A stretch of 64,000 bases of DNA from positions 86,903,034-86,967,033 of the forward strand of contig OX123186.2 in assembly GCA_944739405.2 (NCBI GenBank), in the 5' to 3' direction. A model generated the notes under the pieces. The model made no database searches and had not been told where the DNA came from. It saw nothing but the letters and a program-made list of their open reading frames with translations. Both the position numbers and the translations under genes were made by a program. Every line of letters starts with the position of its first letter. Positions within the stretch are counted from its first letter, which is position 1. Below are positions 10,200 through 20,559 of this stretch, piece after piece. The DNA is from Euclidia mi (lineage: Eukaryota; Arthropoda; Insecta; Lepidoptera; Erebidae).

Positions 10200-10960
10200 A
10201 TTCCGTCGAGTTTGGGCTCGTTTGAATCGTCTTTACATAGACTTTGATGCTGGATGATTTTCATGGTCTGATGATAGAGTTGGAAGGTGGCCATAGGATC
10301 TTTGTAATGCAAAGACGCAATTCCATTGAGTTTGGGCTCGTTTGATTCGTCTTTACAAGGATTTTAGTGCTGAATAATGATGGAGCAGGAAGATAGCCAT
10401 GGGATATTTGTTATACAATTACGCAATCCTATCGAGTTTGGGCTCGTTTGATTCGTCTTTACAAGGACTTTAGTGCTGAATAATGATGGAGCAGGAAGGT
10501 AGCCATGGGATATTTGTTATACAATTACGCAATCCTATCGAGTTCTGGCTCGTTTGAATCGTCTTTACATAGACTTTGATGCTGGATAATTTCCATGGTC
10601 TGATGATAGAGCTGGAAGGTAACCCAATCTCATCGAGTTTAGGGTCGTTTGATTGGTCTTTACATGGACTTTGGTACTGGATGTTTTCCAAGGTCTGATG
10701 ATGGAGCAGGAAGGTGGCCATGAGTTCTTTGTAATACAATTACGCAATACCATTGAGTTTGGGCTCGTTTGATTCGTCTTTTCATGGACTTTAGTGCTGA
10801 ATGTTTACCAAACTCTGATGATAGAGCAGGAAGGTAGCCATGGGATCTTTGTAATACAATAACGCAATCTAATCGTGTTGAGGCTCGTTTGTTTTGTCTT
10901 GGTAAACACTATGGTATTGGATGATTGCCGGGCTCTGATGATGGAACTGAAACGAACGTG
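10200..10960. repeat. Minisatellite, about seven ~95-120-bp units
   Basis: Units begin near 10207, 10327, 10433, 10539, 10635, 10753 and 10873. Each opens with a variant of GAGTTTGGGCTCGTTTGA, then TCGTCTTTACA..GACTTT, GATGATGGAGCAGGAAGG and TTTGTAATACAATTACGCAA. Two neighbouring units (10327 and 10433, 106 bp) are almost identical; others differ by deletions. ORFs seen across it on the minus strand follow the repeat and are not genes. Confidence 0.85.
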
Positions 10961-11156
10961 TTTAGGTTAGTTAGTTGAAAACAAAAAAATACTTGAAATT
11001 GCCAGAAAGGTACAGGTCTACATTTCAGAATTGAGGCACGTAAAGAAGGCCTCCCCATCATGTACCACCTACAGTCCTACACTATCCTATGTACCTACTT
11101 ACCACCTATTACTATTTTTTTATTAGGATACAACTAAAAAGCAAAAAATAAAAAAA

Positions 11157-11461
11157 TATTTTTAAATAAAAAAAACCGTCTTCAAAAAACACTAAGGAAC
11201 TAAAAAACAAAAAATAATTGGTTTTGGAGCAAAAATTTTTGGAGTCGGTGCCAAGCCCTTACGCATAAAGTTACAAAATTACAAACTACCTATTCTATCA
11301 ACACCGTAAGCTATATAAAAATGTGTAGAGGTTTTATAGTCAGATCAGAAATAGTTGGCTTGGCACCGACTCCAAAAATTTTTGCTCCAAAGCCAATTAA
11401 TTTTTGTTTTTTAGTTCCTTAGTGTTTTTTGAAGACGGTTTTTTTTTTATTTAAAAATATT
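11157..11461. mobile_element. Foldback MITE with ~103-bp arms
   Basis: The left arm (11157-11260) and right arm (11357-11461) are near-perfect inverted copies, including TTTTTGGAGTCGGTGCCAAG and CCGTCTTCAAAAAACACTAA, around a loop of about 96 bp. No coding capacity. The arm tips end in A/T runs. Confidence 0.8.
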
Positions 11462-11482
11462 TTATTTTTCTTTCTTTTTATA

Positions 11483-11726
11483 TAGGCTCATGCCTGTATC
11501 CCTGAAGGGGTATGCAGAGGTGAAATATTACACCCACATGTCGCCATGAATTTTTAGGTCCCACGTAATAGGGGGCGAGCCTATTGCCGTTACCGGGCAC
11601 ATCACCAGACTCCGTGCTGCTACTGAGAATTCGAAAAAACCCAGAAAGACTTTTGCCCGACCCGGGAATCGAACCCGGGACCTCCGATCAGCAGTCGCAT
11701 ACGCTATCCACTGGACCACGGAGGCA
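11483..11726 (-). repeat. Full-length SINE, family A (tRNA-headed)
   Basis: On the minus strand the head begins TGCCTCCGTGGTCCAGTGGA, containing a good A box (TGGTCCAGTGG), and then a B box, GGTTCGATTCC, at normal tRNA spacing. The body follows, with the segments also seen at 46166 and 6344. The tRNA-like part resembles an arginine-type tRNA with a TCG-like anticodon region but does not fold fully, and the repeated body marks it as a SINE, not a tRNA gene. Confidence 0.85.
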
Positions 11727-11729
11727 ATC

Positions 11730-13130
11730 TATTTATCTTTTACTTATTCAAACAAAATAAATATTTGAACACAGGTTTTTGCTTTCTTTGTTGACGTTTT
11801 TAAGTCTACCTGATGGGGAGATTATTTATCCTGATTACCGCACTTTTACAGAAGCAATACATGTTAAAATGGAATATTATTACAAAATGTTCGCAAAGGA
11901 GAAAGGTAAAAGGAGCAGGAAGAGACCTGAAGAGGTAGAAAAGGTATTACTATGCCACCGACGCTTGACAAAGTTATACATACACGTTGCTACTAAACCA
12001 ACGTCGTTGGTATTATATATCAAGGTCAACGAGCGTATCTTAATTGAATCAATTCATTTATTATAAGAATTCTAGTCTAGTGCTCAATTATTTTAGTAAT
12101 TGACCTTGGATCCATAGTTATAAATTTATATAAATGATATAGATATTTATTAAACATTACACTAAATAAAACTACTTATTAGCAATGCAGGCAGGGTAAC
12201 CCATGATGGTGTTTTCTTAAATGCCACACATAAAGGCATGTTCCTATGAAAATACAATACAGTAGTCATTACCGCATATTTTCCAGCACAGTACGCATAA
12301 ATATGCAGCGAGGGCCTAAGTACCCTAATAAAACGTTAAATAATATTTTGTTTCTACCCCAAAATTCCATCAACGCACGAGTTACCCACTCTTGAGATAA
12401 AAAACAAGTCTCCAGGGACTTTACGTTACCCCTTAATTTTGGCGGAGACGGACGGTAGGTGATAAAGCTGAATGTTTTCTATCTATTTTTTTCCCTTGCC
12501 TCAAAACTCACCGTTCGTAACTACACCCCGAAATCTCCGCCAATGATTACGAGATAAGTTAACGAAAATTTGCAGACGAAAATCGAAATTTCGCAAGGTC
12601 ACATTTTCATCAACTGAACAAGATGAGATAGAAAAACGATTTAGATAGCTGATCACCTGTTACTATGTTACCTATTCGTATAAGCGACTGCGTTTTAAAT
12701 TTATATAGGTTATCAACCATTTTCTTTTGTTCTTCAATGTAAAGGACTGTATTGATATCCAATTTAATTTTATTAGAATTCTAAGCGTCGCCTCTTGTGA
12801 AAGTTAATCATTAGAGGACGTGTTTCGTGTAATTTGTAGGCCTATTTGACCCTTCATAACAGTCAACAGGGTCCTTAATGACATTTTCGTTTTAAAAACG
12901 ACCGTCGACTATCTAAATATTTGACGCAAACATGTGACGAATGACATTTGAACTAATTGCTGCGAAGATATTTGTAAACTGAGCAAACGACGACACTATT
13001 ACCACTAAAACTTTAGTAGAATATTTGTTTCGTAATTCAAGTGAACATTATCAACAACTAGAGTAAAAACGGACGGGTAGGAATGTACTTAAAATTATGA
13101 TACCACATTAGTATAAATACTCGTTATTAT
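11730..13130. other. Gene-free stretch
   Basis: One plus-strand ORF at 11779-12066 (95 residues) has no domain I recognise and poor coding character. The rest is AT-rich with many stops. No tRNA, SINE or terminal repeats were seen. Confidence 0.5.
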
Positions 13131-13136
13131 CTTAAT

Positions 13137-13342
13137 ATATAAAATCCTTGCGTTACTGACTGACTGACAGACACGCTACAGCCGAAACTATAGGGCGCAG
13201 GAAGCTGAAATTTGGCATGTATGTTCCTTGGAGACCTGAGGGGTGCACTATGAAGGGATTTCCCGAAATGCCCACGGGATCGGCTAAAACGGGTAAATAA
13301 AAAAAAAATGCAGGCGTAGATGCTGGCGTCCTCTAGTCACTT
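13137..13342 (+). repeat. 'ttgcgttactgactgac' interspersed repeat, copy 1
   Basis: About 200 bp running TCCTTGCGTTACTGACTGAC, ACGCTACAGCCGAAACTA, GCTGAAATTTGGCAT, GGGATTTCCCGAAAT, GGCGTCCTCTAGT. Nearly identical to 59852-60052, with an inverted diverged copy at 46755-46950. It ends in CTCTAGT, compatible with a Helitron-like CTAG terminus, but no hairpin is clear. Family left open. Confidence 0.75.
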
Positions 13343-13419
13343 GATAAAAATAAAAGACATCCGTTGACACGATATGAATGTATCAGAATTATTTGTGTTA
13401 GTAGCGCTCATAGTGTGAC

Positions 13420-13580
13420 TTGGCAAGCCATTCGTAATTATAGGTGACAAAGATAAGCAATGCTGCACAGGTCACCACTTGGATGGGTGACCGATTTTCT
13501 ATGGCGACCGTGTGCGGCATAGGTATACATCAGAGGAGTACCGTGCTTTGGAGCAACACCCAGAGTTGGCCACACACCCA
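13420..13580 (+). repeat. 5S-rRNA-derived SINE-like repeat
   Basis: Contains GATAAGCAATGCTGCACAGG, ACTTGGATGGGTGACCG and a 3' part ending ACCGTGCTTTGGAG. The order (AAG.TAAGCAA ... ACTTGGATGGGTGACCG) follows the 5S rRNA internal promoter (A box, intermediate element, C box). The flanks do not complete a 5S molecule, so this is a 5S-derived SINE or pseudogene. Confidence 0.5.
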
Positions 13581-13629
13581 CACGAAATCATTTTCTTTTA
13601 TATTTAATTAGATATATCAAATTCATTCA

Positions 13630-13892
13630 CACGGGCGATTCTGAAACATTTCGCCGACAGTTTTTTCGCCGTTTATCGGTTCACCGACAGAACGACTCAC
13701 TTTTCAATTTTTCTTCGACAGAACTTTTCAATGACGAACGGTTCGCCGACACAACGATTCACTTTTCATTATTTCACCGATAGAACGTTTTAACGGCGAA
13801 CGATTCGCCGACAGAACGATTCACTTTTGAAAATTTCATCGACAGAACCTTTCACCGGCGAGCGATTCGCCGACACAACTGTTCATCTGCCC
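13630..13892. repeat. 62-bp tandem array next to MULE
   Basis: About 3.5 units of 62 bp, each built of two related ~31-bp halves around TTCGCCGACAGAACGATTCA and TTTCACCGACAGAAC. Units start near 13680, 13742 and 13804, and the array ends with a half unit before CATCTGCCCC. It lies about 330 bp beyond the 3' end of the MULE transposase pseudogene (14221). In Drosophila, Foldback (FB) elements carry MULE transposases inside long tandem-repeat ends, so this may be one terminal array of such an element. Confidence 0.8.
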
Positions 13893-14220
13893 CTGGGGTA
13901 AAAAAAATAGGTATTCGACATGTAGACCTGTTTCCGTTTGTTGCTTACACCTGAATCAAGTTGTGAAGACGAAACTTAAAGTTTTATGCAAAACCTGAAC
14001 AAAACTAACCAAAAAAGTGACAAAAACGTATTTGATTCAACGTTAATACATATATCGTACATGTTATGGTTATACGTTTTGAAAGGTTAAATGAAATATA
14101 TTTGCAAATGAAAATAATTTTTATTATTAACAAATAGCTAAATAATGTAATTGATACCAAAACAAAAACATAACAAATCAACTATGATTAACAAAAACAA
14201 TTCTAAAGTTCATAGGATAC

Positions 14221-15240
14221 TTATTTTGTATTACATACAAGTGAAATATAAGCCCAGCCACTTAAGAAGGTTTTTATGTCCATATCATCCTTTTCTGACA
14301 AATGCTGAGTAATCCTCTCTTGATACTTTGATATTTTTCTTAAGCGTTGGCTCCGACGAATTAATGAGTTCGATAATGCATTATGTGTGCTTTTGTTCAT
14401 ACTGGGACTCCACTATTGTTTTGAAAATGTTCCATTTTCGCCGGCTTAATAAGATATTCCACCTGTTGTGCCACGACTCCAGCGCATTTTGTGATAATAG
14501 TACATGTGCAAGTTGGATGTCGTGTACTGACCACATCCTTGGAGGAAATATTGGCGGACTTCGCTTTACTGTCATTTTGGAGCTAATGGATTTTGTAATT
14601 ATCGCTGATCCACTGACATAATAATTTTCAAACCATCGCATCACTCTCTTAGCTTCATCAGGTATAATTTCGTTTTTTATTATATCAAGCGCATCGGGAA
14701 TTTCTATTGGCTCTAAAAATGCCAGTGCAGCAATATGTCTCAATTTGTGGGCAAATACTGGATCGCTGTTGTATTGTTTCGCGAGACGAGCCGTTTGAAT
14801 GTGACGCCATATACTTTGGTTCAAGTGAAAGAAACAAAGTTTATTTAAGCAGTCTGGGAACACCATTTTTATAGCTTTCATTGCTGCGCGTTCAAAATCG
14901 GTGAGGATTATTTGTGGGCACAAATCGATATTCAAGGTATTTAGTGTGTGTCGTTTTAATATTTCTAAAAATATTTCATAACACTTTACAGTTTTATGTG
15001 AAAGTAAACCATAAATTAAAGAAGGTACTTTATACGCACCATCCGGAGTTCCAACTATTGCATGTATAGAATATATTTGTCGAAACGGGGTGGGGCAACA
15101 GTTAAATGTGCCATCCATCAGCCAATAATTTGCTACACTTAAAAGTCTGCAATTCTCATTTGTGTCAAATACGATTACGGATTCTGCATTATGAGTGTAG
15201 TGACCGATAAGGAAATTGACATCTACGGATAGATAAGGAA
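14221..15240 (-). pseudogene. MULE (Mutator-like) transposase, truncated and frameshifted
   Basis: The catalytic part of a MULE-type DDE transposase. A conserved DGTF motif (first D) sits at the ATG at 15118, and the frame is open upstream to about 15240 (FDTNENCRLLSVANYW). About 75 residues after DGTF come ILTDFERAAMKAI (second D) and FPDCLNKLCFFHLNQSIWRH, the C/H block typical of the MULE domain. The readable frame stops at 14381. A one-base shift near 14385 restores a sensible C-terminus (SLIRRSQRLRK ... HLSEKDDMDIKTF) that ends at a TAA at 14221. The N-terminal half, including any zinc finger, is lost where the Penelope element begins at about 15246. It is therefore a dead copy with two lesions, probably the remains of a Foldback-like MULE. 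Confidence 0.75.
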
Positions 15241-15429
15241 ATTTACGGATTTTATCGCGTTATATTGGTTTCACTTGTTACTAAGTTATTAACCGAATGA
15301 TCTAGAAACTACATTTTTATTACTAGCCGACGTTTCGAATTCTTTACAGGATTCATGTTCACGGCAGACTGAGGTGGTATTTGTCTTTGTCTTGAATTTA
15401 AAAGTTATCTCAAAGTACCCGAACATTTT

Positions 15430-15849
15430 TCAACTATTGGTGTTACTATCTACGCAGAATGTGCTCACTGTGTCTTGATGTCTTCTGGTGACTTTGTCCT
15501 TCTTGGGTTTCATTAGCCTGATAACAGGGTCCCAAGCTGGAGGAACATTCCAACCATCTTCCCTATTGAAATTAGGATGTTTTTTAATTTCAATAGCTTC
15601 ACGTATCATTCTTGGAATAAAGGGGTGTTCTTTTGCGAGTATCTGTGGTTTATCAAATCGCAGGTAATGGTTGGTTCCTTGTTCGACATGTTCACACACA
15701 GCAGACTTCGTCGAGCGTTTTTGTTTAATGTCAGCTATATGTTCCTTTAGTCGAATGCCTATGCTTCTTTTGGTTTGTCCAATGTATGAGAGCCCACACT
15801 CACAGTCTATCTTGTAAACCCCAGCCTCTTGTAAGGCCAAGAAGGACAT
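15430..15849 (-). pseudogene. PLE GIY-YIG endonuclease domain, inverted partial copy
   Basis: 139 residues on the minus strand. They hold the complete Penelope-type GIY-YIG domain: GVYKIDCECGLSYIGQTKRS (GVY/YIG motif), the conserved R and E in IGIRLKEHIADI, the CCHH-like inserts, and the C-terminal segment PAWDPVIRLMKPKKDK. The frame is uninterrupted here, unlike the plus-strand copy, so this arm preserves the domain better. It has no RT; the sequence changes strand at about 15850. The listed start precedes the domain by a few codons only, so this is a fragment and not an independent gene. Confidence 0.85.
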
Positions 15850-15851
15850 AC

Positions 15852-18800
15852 GTGGGAGCGCTAAGATCTTAAAACAGGCAAGTCATAAGTTACTCATTCA
15901 AAAGATATACGAACACCGCGCTGACTTACGCAGAATAAATAGAAATGTTGAGAATTTGTCTAAAGAAATATACAGATTGATAACTCCATTGGATTTTGAA
16001 AAATGCATCAATGCAATAAATAACAGAGAAACATCAAAATATTACGCGTGTAAATGTAACAAAATAGAAAATTTGAAAAATTACAACAAAAATCAAATGA
16101 ACAGTACAAAATGAAACAGAACGTTTTTGCACGGACCAATCACACGCTACCGTCCGCCGACCATAGACAAACAGTTGTCAATCTGTCAAAACACACGTTA
16201 GATAAAAACACCGAAAAAGTACTGAGCAGAGGTTTAAATTATGCGATAACTCCATCTAGAATACCGTATGAGACCATTATTTGCAACGTTGAGGATTGTC
16301 TAGTCAAGAACAATGTGAGTAAGGAAGATTTCGAGGCCATACGTCAGGACGTTTCTGCTGTATTGCGCCATTCGAAAGTGCCGGGAAGGAATCTACCAAA
16401 ACCTGAGTATTTCGCACTGAAAAACCTACGAGCTAGACCTGAACTAACAGTACTTCGAGCAGATAAAGGAAATGCAACGGTAGTGATGGACACGTCCAAT
16501 TATAAACAAAAAATGGAAAAACTTTTGTCGGATGAAAGTACATATAAATTGGTTAAGACGGACCCTACCAAGAAAATACTCAAGCAAACGAGTGACATTG
16601 TGAAGAAATACTCCGAACAACTGAATCTGGACGTGAAATACTTAATACCATCGTGTGCAAAACTTCCTCAATTGTATGATCTACCGAAAATACACAAGGA
16701 AAAGCTCCACTGCGCCCTATAGTCAGTCAAATAGGGGCACCAACCTACAGATTGGCTCAACACATTGCAAAGATTTTCTCGCCACTCAGAGGCAAGACGA
16801 GAGCGCATGTAAAGGATTCCTACCATTTTGTCAGTGAAATAAAACACCTAAATCTCTCTGACAAGGAAACTATGGTTAGCTTTGATGTACAGTCATTATT
16901 CACATGCTTACCAGCACATGACTGTATTGAAATAACTAGAAGGAAGCTAATAGAGAACAACATGCCTGAGGAATATGCAGAAATATTGAAACACTGCCTA
17001 ACAACTGGCTATCTGTTATGGGATGAGAAATACTACATACAAGTAGACGGTGTGGCAATGGGCTCTCCAGTATCGCCTGTTGTTGCTGACATCTTCATGG
17101 AGGACTTCGAGGCGCGAGCCCTGCAGACTGCCACCATCACACCAAAGTTCTACAATCGGTATGTAGATGACACTTTTACAATTTACCAACAGATAGTGGT
17201 AATGTATTCCTAGACCACCTTAATTCTATTCATAACCACATAAAATTTACAATGGAATTAGAGTCAAACAATTCTTTAGCTTTCCTAGATGTACTTGTTA
17301 TCAGGAACAAAAACAACTCTTTGAGCTACACTTTGTATCGGAAAAAGACACATACAAATATGTACTTAAACGGTGAATCTCACCACCATCCTAAACAGTT
17401 AGTTACCGTAGGAATGTCTTTGTTTCAGAGAGCCCGGGGGATCTGTGACATGAAAAACCTGGACGCCGAGCTTCTACATGTCAAGCAAGTTCTGCAAGAC
17501 AACAAGCTCTTACCGCCGCGCCAACGTCACAGATCCCCGAAGAACAAGCCAGCCACAGTAGAGAGACAAATTGCTGTCCTCCCATACATCAAGGGCGTGA
17601 CCGACAAGATTGGCTACATCTTGAAGCGAGCTTCAATCAAAACTTTCTACAAGCCGCCAACGAAGATAAGCCAATTATTACCATCTGTCAAGACCCTTAC
17701 AAGTCAGTTACCCTTACAAGAGGCTGGGGTTTACAAGATAGACTGTGAGTGTGGGCTCTCATACATTGGACAAACCAAGAGAAGCATAGGCATTCGACTA
17801 AATTAACATATAGCTGACATTAAACACAAACGCTCGACGAAGTCTGCTGTGTGTGAACATGTATAGTTGGTGCCACGAGAAGATAGACTTTTTGTAAACA
17901 AACATTCAGGGCTTCACAACCTTTTTTCTAACACTTGTGTTTTAGATTTTATACTTTTTGGCCAGTCTTTTTTTTCAATGCCTAATCATGCCACTATGTT
18001 TTTAAATTTATCTTGTTAAATTTTACTGAAATAAATATATTTGATTTTGTGTTTGAATGGTCGAATGTTCATAAGTTTGCCGATATTTTTTTGTCGTTTC
18101 ACACGTAATTTATTATGTAAATTAAGGAAAAATTGAGTACCATGTATGTAAATGATAGAGTACATATGTACATGTTACGCTATTATTGACATGATTTTTT
18201 TCAAATCATAGACAATAAATCATTTGCAAAGTAGCCTACCTACCCTAAAATATTAAATTATAGACCAACAATGAATAATATTACAAATAAGTAGCTAATG
18301 CATTGCATAAAAAATTCTAGGCATGGAGATTTTACGTTATCTGTGAATGATATCGTCAGAATGAACTTAAACAAAATCCATTAAAAGTAACGGTAGTCTG
18401 AAAACGCAATTTCTTTTTTAGGTATTAATAATTTTCTGCCCGACTACCTAATAGTTTGCCATCTGCTATTCTGCACCCGCTTTTTGACATGCCGGCAGCG
18501 CTGCAGCAAAAAGAGCGTTGCGATCCTATAAACTTGTATTTAACTTTAAATTTACCCCTTCTTGATAACAAAAAATAATAATTTTGTCCTCTGATAAATG
18601 CATGTTAAGCCCAAGAAAGAAAAATTTCAATGAACTAACGCCAAATGTTTACATTCTAGGCGTCAGTACCTCAAAACTTCAAAAGATCCTATTGACAGCG
18701 CATAATATCGATAAAAACCCGATCCATTGACATATTAGTTGCCAATAACACGTATCTATGTACTGTTGCGCTCATTGGATTTGACATTATTTGTTTTTGA

Positions 18801-19130
18801 CAGAACTATCGCTAAGACACTTAGTAGAAATTCTTTGTTTACAAAAAGTCTATGTTCTCGTGGCACGGACTATAGAACAAGGAACCAACCATTACCTGCC
18901 ATTTGATAAATCACAGATACTCGCAAAAGAACACCCCTTTATTCCAAGAATGATACGTGAAACTATTGAAATTAAAAAATCATCCTAATTTCAATAGGGA
19001 AGATGGTTTAAATGTTCCTCCAGCTTGGGACCCTGTTATCAGGCTAATGAAACCCAAGAAGGACAAAGTCACCAGAAGACATCAAGACACAGTGAGCACA
19101 TTCTGCGTAGATAGTAACACCAATAGTTGA
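15852..19130 (+). pseudogene. Penelope-like reverse transcriptase plus GIY-YIG, broken
   Basis: Readable in pieces: an N-terminal leader (15869-16105), RT front half (16111-16722), RT core (16752-17213), C-terminal part with start of GIY-YIG (17252-17806), and end of GIY-YIG (18875-19130). Penelope RT landmarks are visible: LRADKGNATVVMD, YDLPKIHKE, VSFDVQSLFTCLP, VDGVAMGSPVSPVVAD and the catalytic YVDD in YNRYVDDTFTIY. The GIY-YIG start repeats the motif found at 15849. Lesions are frameshifts near 16100, 16715 and 17195, a small deletion creating TAA at 17804, insertion of E1 at 17863, and a frameshift near 18985. The telomerase-related RT and the endonuclease would act together in target-primed integration. 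This copy cannot make a full protein. Confidence 0.9.
17864..18872. mobile_element. TA-flanked DNA transposon E1, copy 2 (complete)
   Basis: 1009 bp, starting TAGTTGGTGCCACGAGAAG and ending in the inverse, flanked by TA on both sides. TIRs are about 48 bp, extending through ATAGACTTTTTGTAAACAAA. It is inserted into PLE1; the uninterrupted PLE sequence (minus-strand arm, about 15690) shows the empty site. No ORF over 70 codons with recognisable content, so non-autonomous. Same family as 2063-5354. Confidence 0.85.
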
Positions 19131-19204
19131 AAAATGTTCGGGTTATTTGAGATAACTTTTAAATTCAAGACAAAGACAAATATCACCTCAGTCTGCCGTG
19201 AACA

Positions 19205-19240
19205 TGAATCCTGTAAAGAATTCGAAACGTCGGCTAGTAA
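19205..19240 (+). other. Hammerhead-like core in PLE tail
   Basis: CTGTAAAGAATTCGAAACGT resembles the CUGANGA...GAAAC core of the minimal hammerhead ribozymes reported in Penelope-like elements, with AATTC-type pairing as a short stem II. The first core element is degenerate (CTGTAAA). The inverse copy is at 15327-15349. The second PLE has a comparable GAAACGTC preceded by a perfect CGAGACG/CGTCTCG stem at 25293-25318. Probably inactive if it was a ribozyme. Confidence 0.3.
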
Positions 19241-19484
19241 TAAAAATGTAGTTTCTAGATCATTCGGTTTAAATGTAATAACAAGTGAAACCAATATAAC
19301 GCGATAAAATCCGTAAACTGTAGTTTAATTTCAATTGCTATCATATTATATAAAGATATTTGATGGAATATGGATTGAACTAACGGATGGAATGAAATGG
19401 TGGATGGTGATACTGATTGACTGTGTATTTTCACAGCTATACATATTGCATGGAAGAATGAGATAAATTGAAACATATTTAGTA

Positions 19485-19731
19485 CTAGCCGTTTCCCGCG
19501 GTTTCAACCGCGTCCTGAGGAAACTACGTCGCGTACCCGAAAAACCCCAATATCTTACGGAACCCTATTTTTTCTAAAATAATATATATATAGCCTATGT
19601 TCCCGCAGATAATGTAGCTTTCTAATGGTGAAAGAATTTTTAAAATCGGTCCAGTAGTTTTTGAATTTATCCACTACAAACAAACAAACACACAAACAAA
19701 AATACAATTTTTTCCTATTTATAATTTTAGT
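19485..19731 (+). repeat. Common interspersed repeat 'actagccgtttcccgcgg'
   Basis: Starts ACTAGCCGTTTCCCGCGG and ends in an ACAAACAAACAC run followed by ATAATTTTAGTG. Internal hallmark AAAATCGGTCCAGTAGTTTT. It matches a repeat I know as very abundant in Lepidoptera; family name not assigned. A possible short terminal piece of a similar repeat is at 23170-23210 (GCGAGCGAAGCCGCGGGCAA). Confidence 0.65.
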
Positions 19732-19739
19732 GTAGGTGA

Positions 19740-20300
19740 TTTTCTTGGTGAAAATATAACACCAAACAAATAGCGTTTAAACAGTGGTAGCCTAGTGAAG
19801 AAATCTGTAGAATGTGACGAGAATAGTTTCAGGTTCAACCTCATGACGAGTTTGCAAATGGGCGAATCTCTGTGATGTAAAAGATCTAACTATCACAACA
19901 AACTATTGTTAGTCCAGTCAAAATAGACATTTGACTTGGACATCATTTGCATAAAGCTGAAAATTGGCAGAGACGTTAAATAAATCATAATAAATAAAAT
20001 GTCAAAAAGCCCCATCGCCACTACTTCTGAATTTGTATTTATCCAAGATCAGATATACCACATTTTGTATTTTTTAATTTTTCTCGTAAACGGTGAATTT
20101 TATCGTGAAAATAGGTCAAACAAACTTGTAGATCGTACCATTTTATACAAAAAATGGTCTAGAGATTTTTCTCGTACTACTCACCATTCGTGAGATATCG
20201 CGGTTTTAACACTTACAAAATTCACATTTTACATAATATGCACACATTTCCGCTATTGATTGAAAGAATGGTAATATTGCTAATGATTAAAGTGGAATAG
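19740..20300. other. Spacer with a degenerate tRNA-like SINE head
   Basis: At 19785-19850 a segment with TAGCCTAGTG and AGGTTCAACCTC is spaced like A and B boxes, probably a diverged SINE head. The remainder has only short ORFs with no recognised content. Confidence 0.35.
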
Positions 20301-20306
20301 GTTATA

Positions 20307-20480
20307 GGCAGCGATAGCCTAGTGGTGATACCAACAGACTGCTATGCAGAGGGGTATCGGGTTTAAATCCACGGCGCACACCAGTGATTTTTCGAAGTGA
20401 TGCGTATTAAATTGTTAATTCAGTAGCAAATTCTTAGTAGCAGCACGGACTCTCGCATTGCCAGAGTCCGTGCTGAATAA
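20307..20480 (+). repeat. SINE family B, plus strand
   Basis: The head GGCAGCGATAGCCTAGTGGT contains an A box (TAGCCTAGTGG); the B box is GGGTTTAAATCC. The body carries TTTTTCGAAGTGATGCG and a hairpin, AGCACGGACTCTCGC..AGAGTCCGTGCT. This is the longest copy of the family; heads only are seen at 1943-2008 and 39330-39399 (both minus). The 3' boundary is uncertain. Confidence 0.7.
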
Positions 20481-20559
20481 GTGGAGAAAGATATACACGA
20501 GGATATATTCCACTACACTGTACACCAAACATCCTGATACCCATAAAAATCAGACGTAC

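Larger units (their letters stand above)
15246..19316 (+). mobile_element. Penelope-like element 1 with inverted 5' arm
   Basis: The plus-strand body (RT then GIY-YIG) is preceded head-to-head by an inverted copy of the element's own 3' portion (15246-15850, minus). The outer boundaries agree exactly: TTTACGGATTTTATCGCGTT at the left is the inverse of the sequence ending at 19316. Inverted or tandem partial copies at the ends are a known habit of Penelope elements. The insertion cut the MULE pseudogene. A later E1 transposon (17864-18872) broke the GIY-YIG part. Confidence 0.8.

Noticed and set aside
10470..10753. Minus-strand ORFs with repeated motifs
   Set aside because: They are translation of the minisatellite units.
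11640..11726. Candidate tRNA gene (good A and B boxes)
   Set aside because: It recurs with the same body at 46166 and 6344 and does not fold fully, so it is a SINE head.
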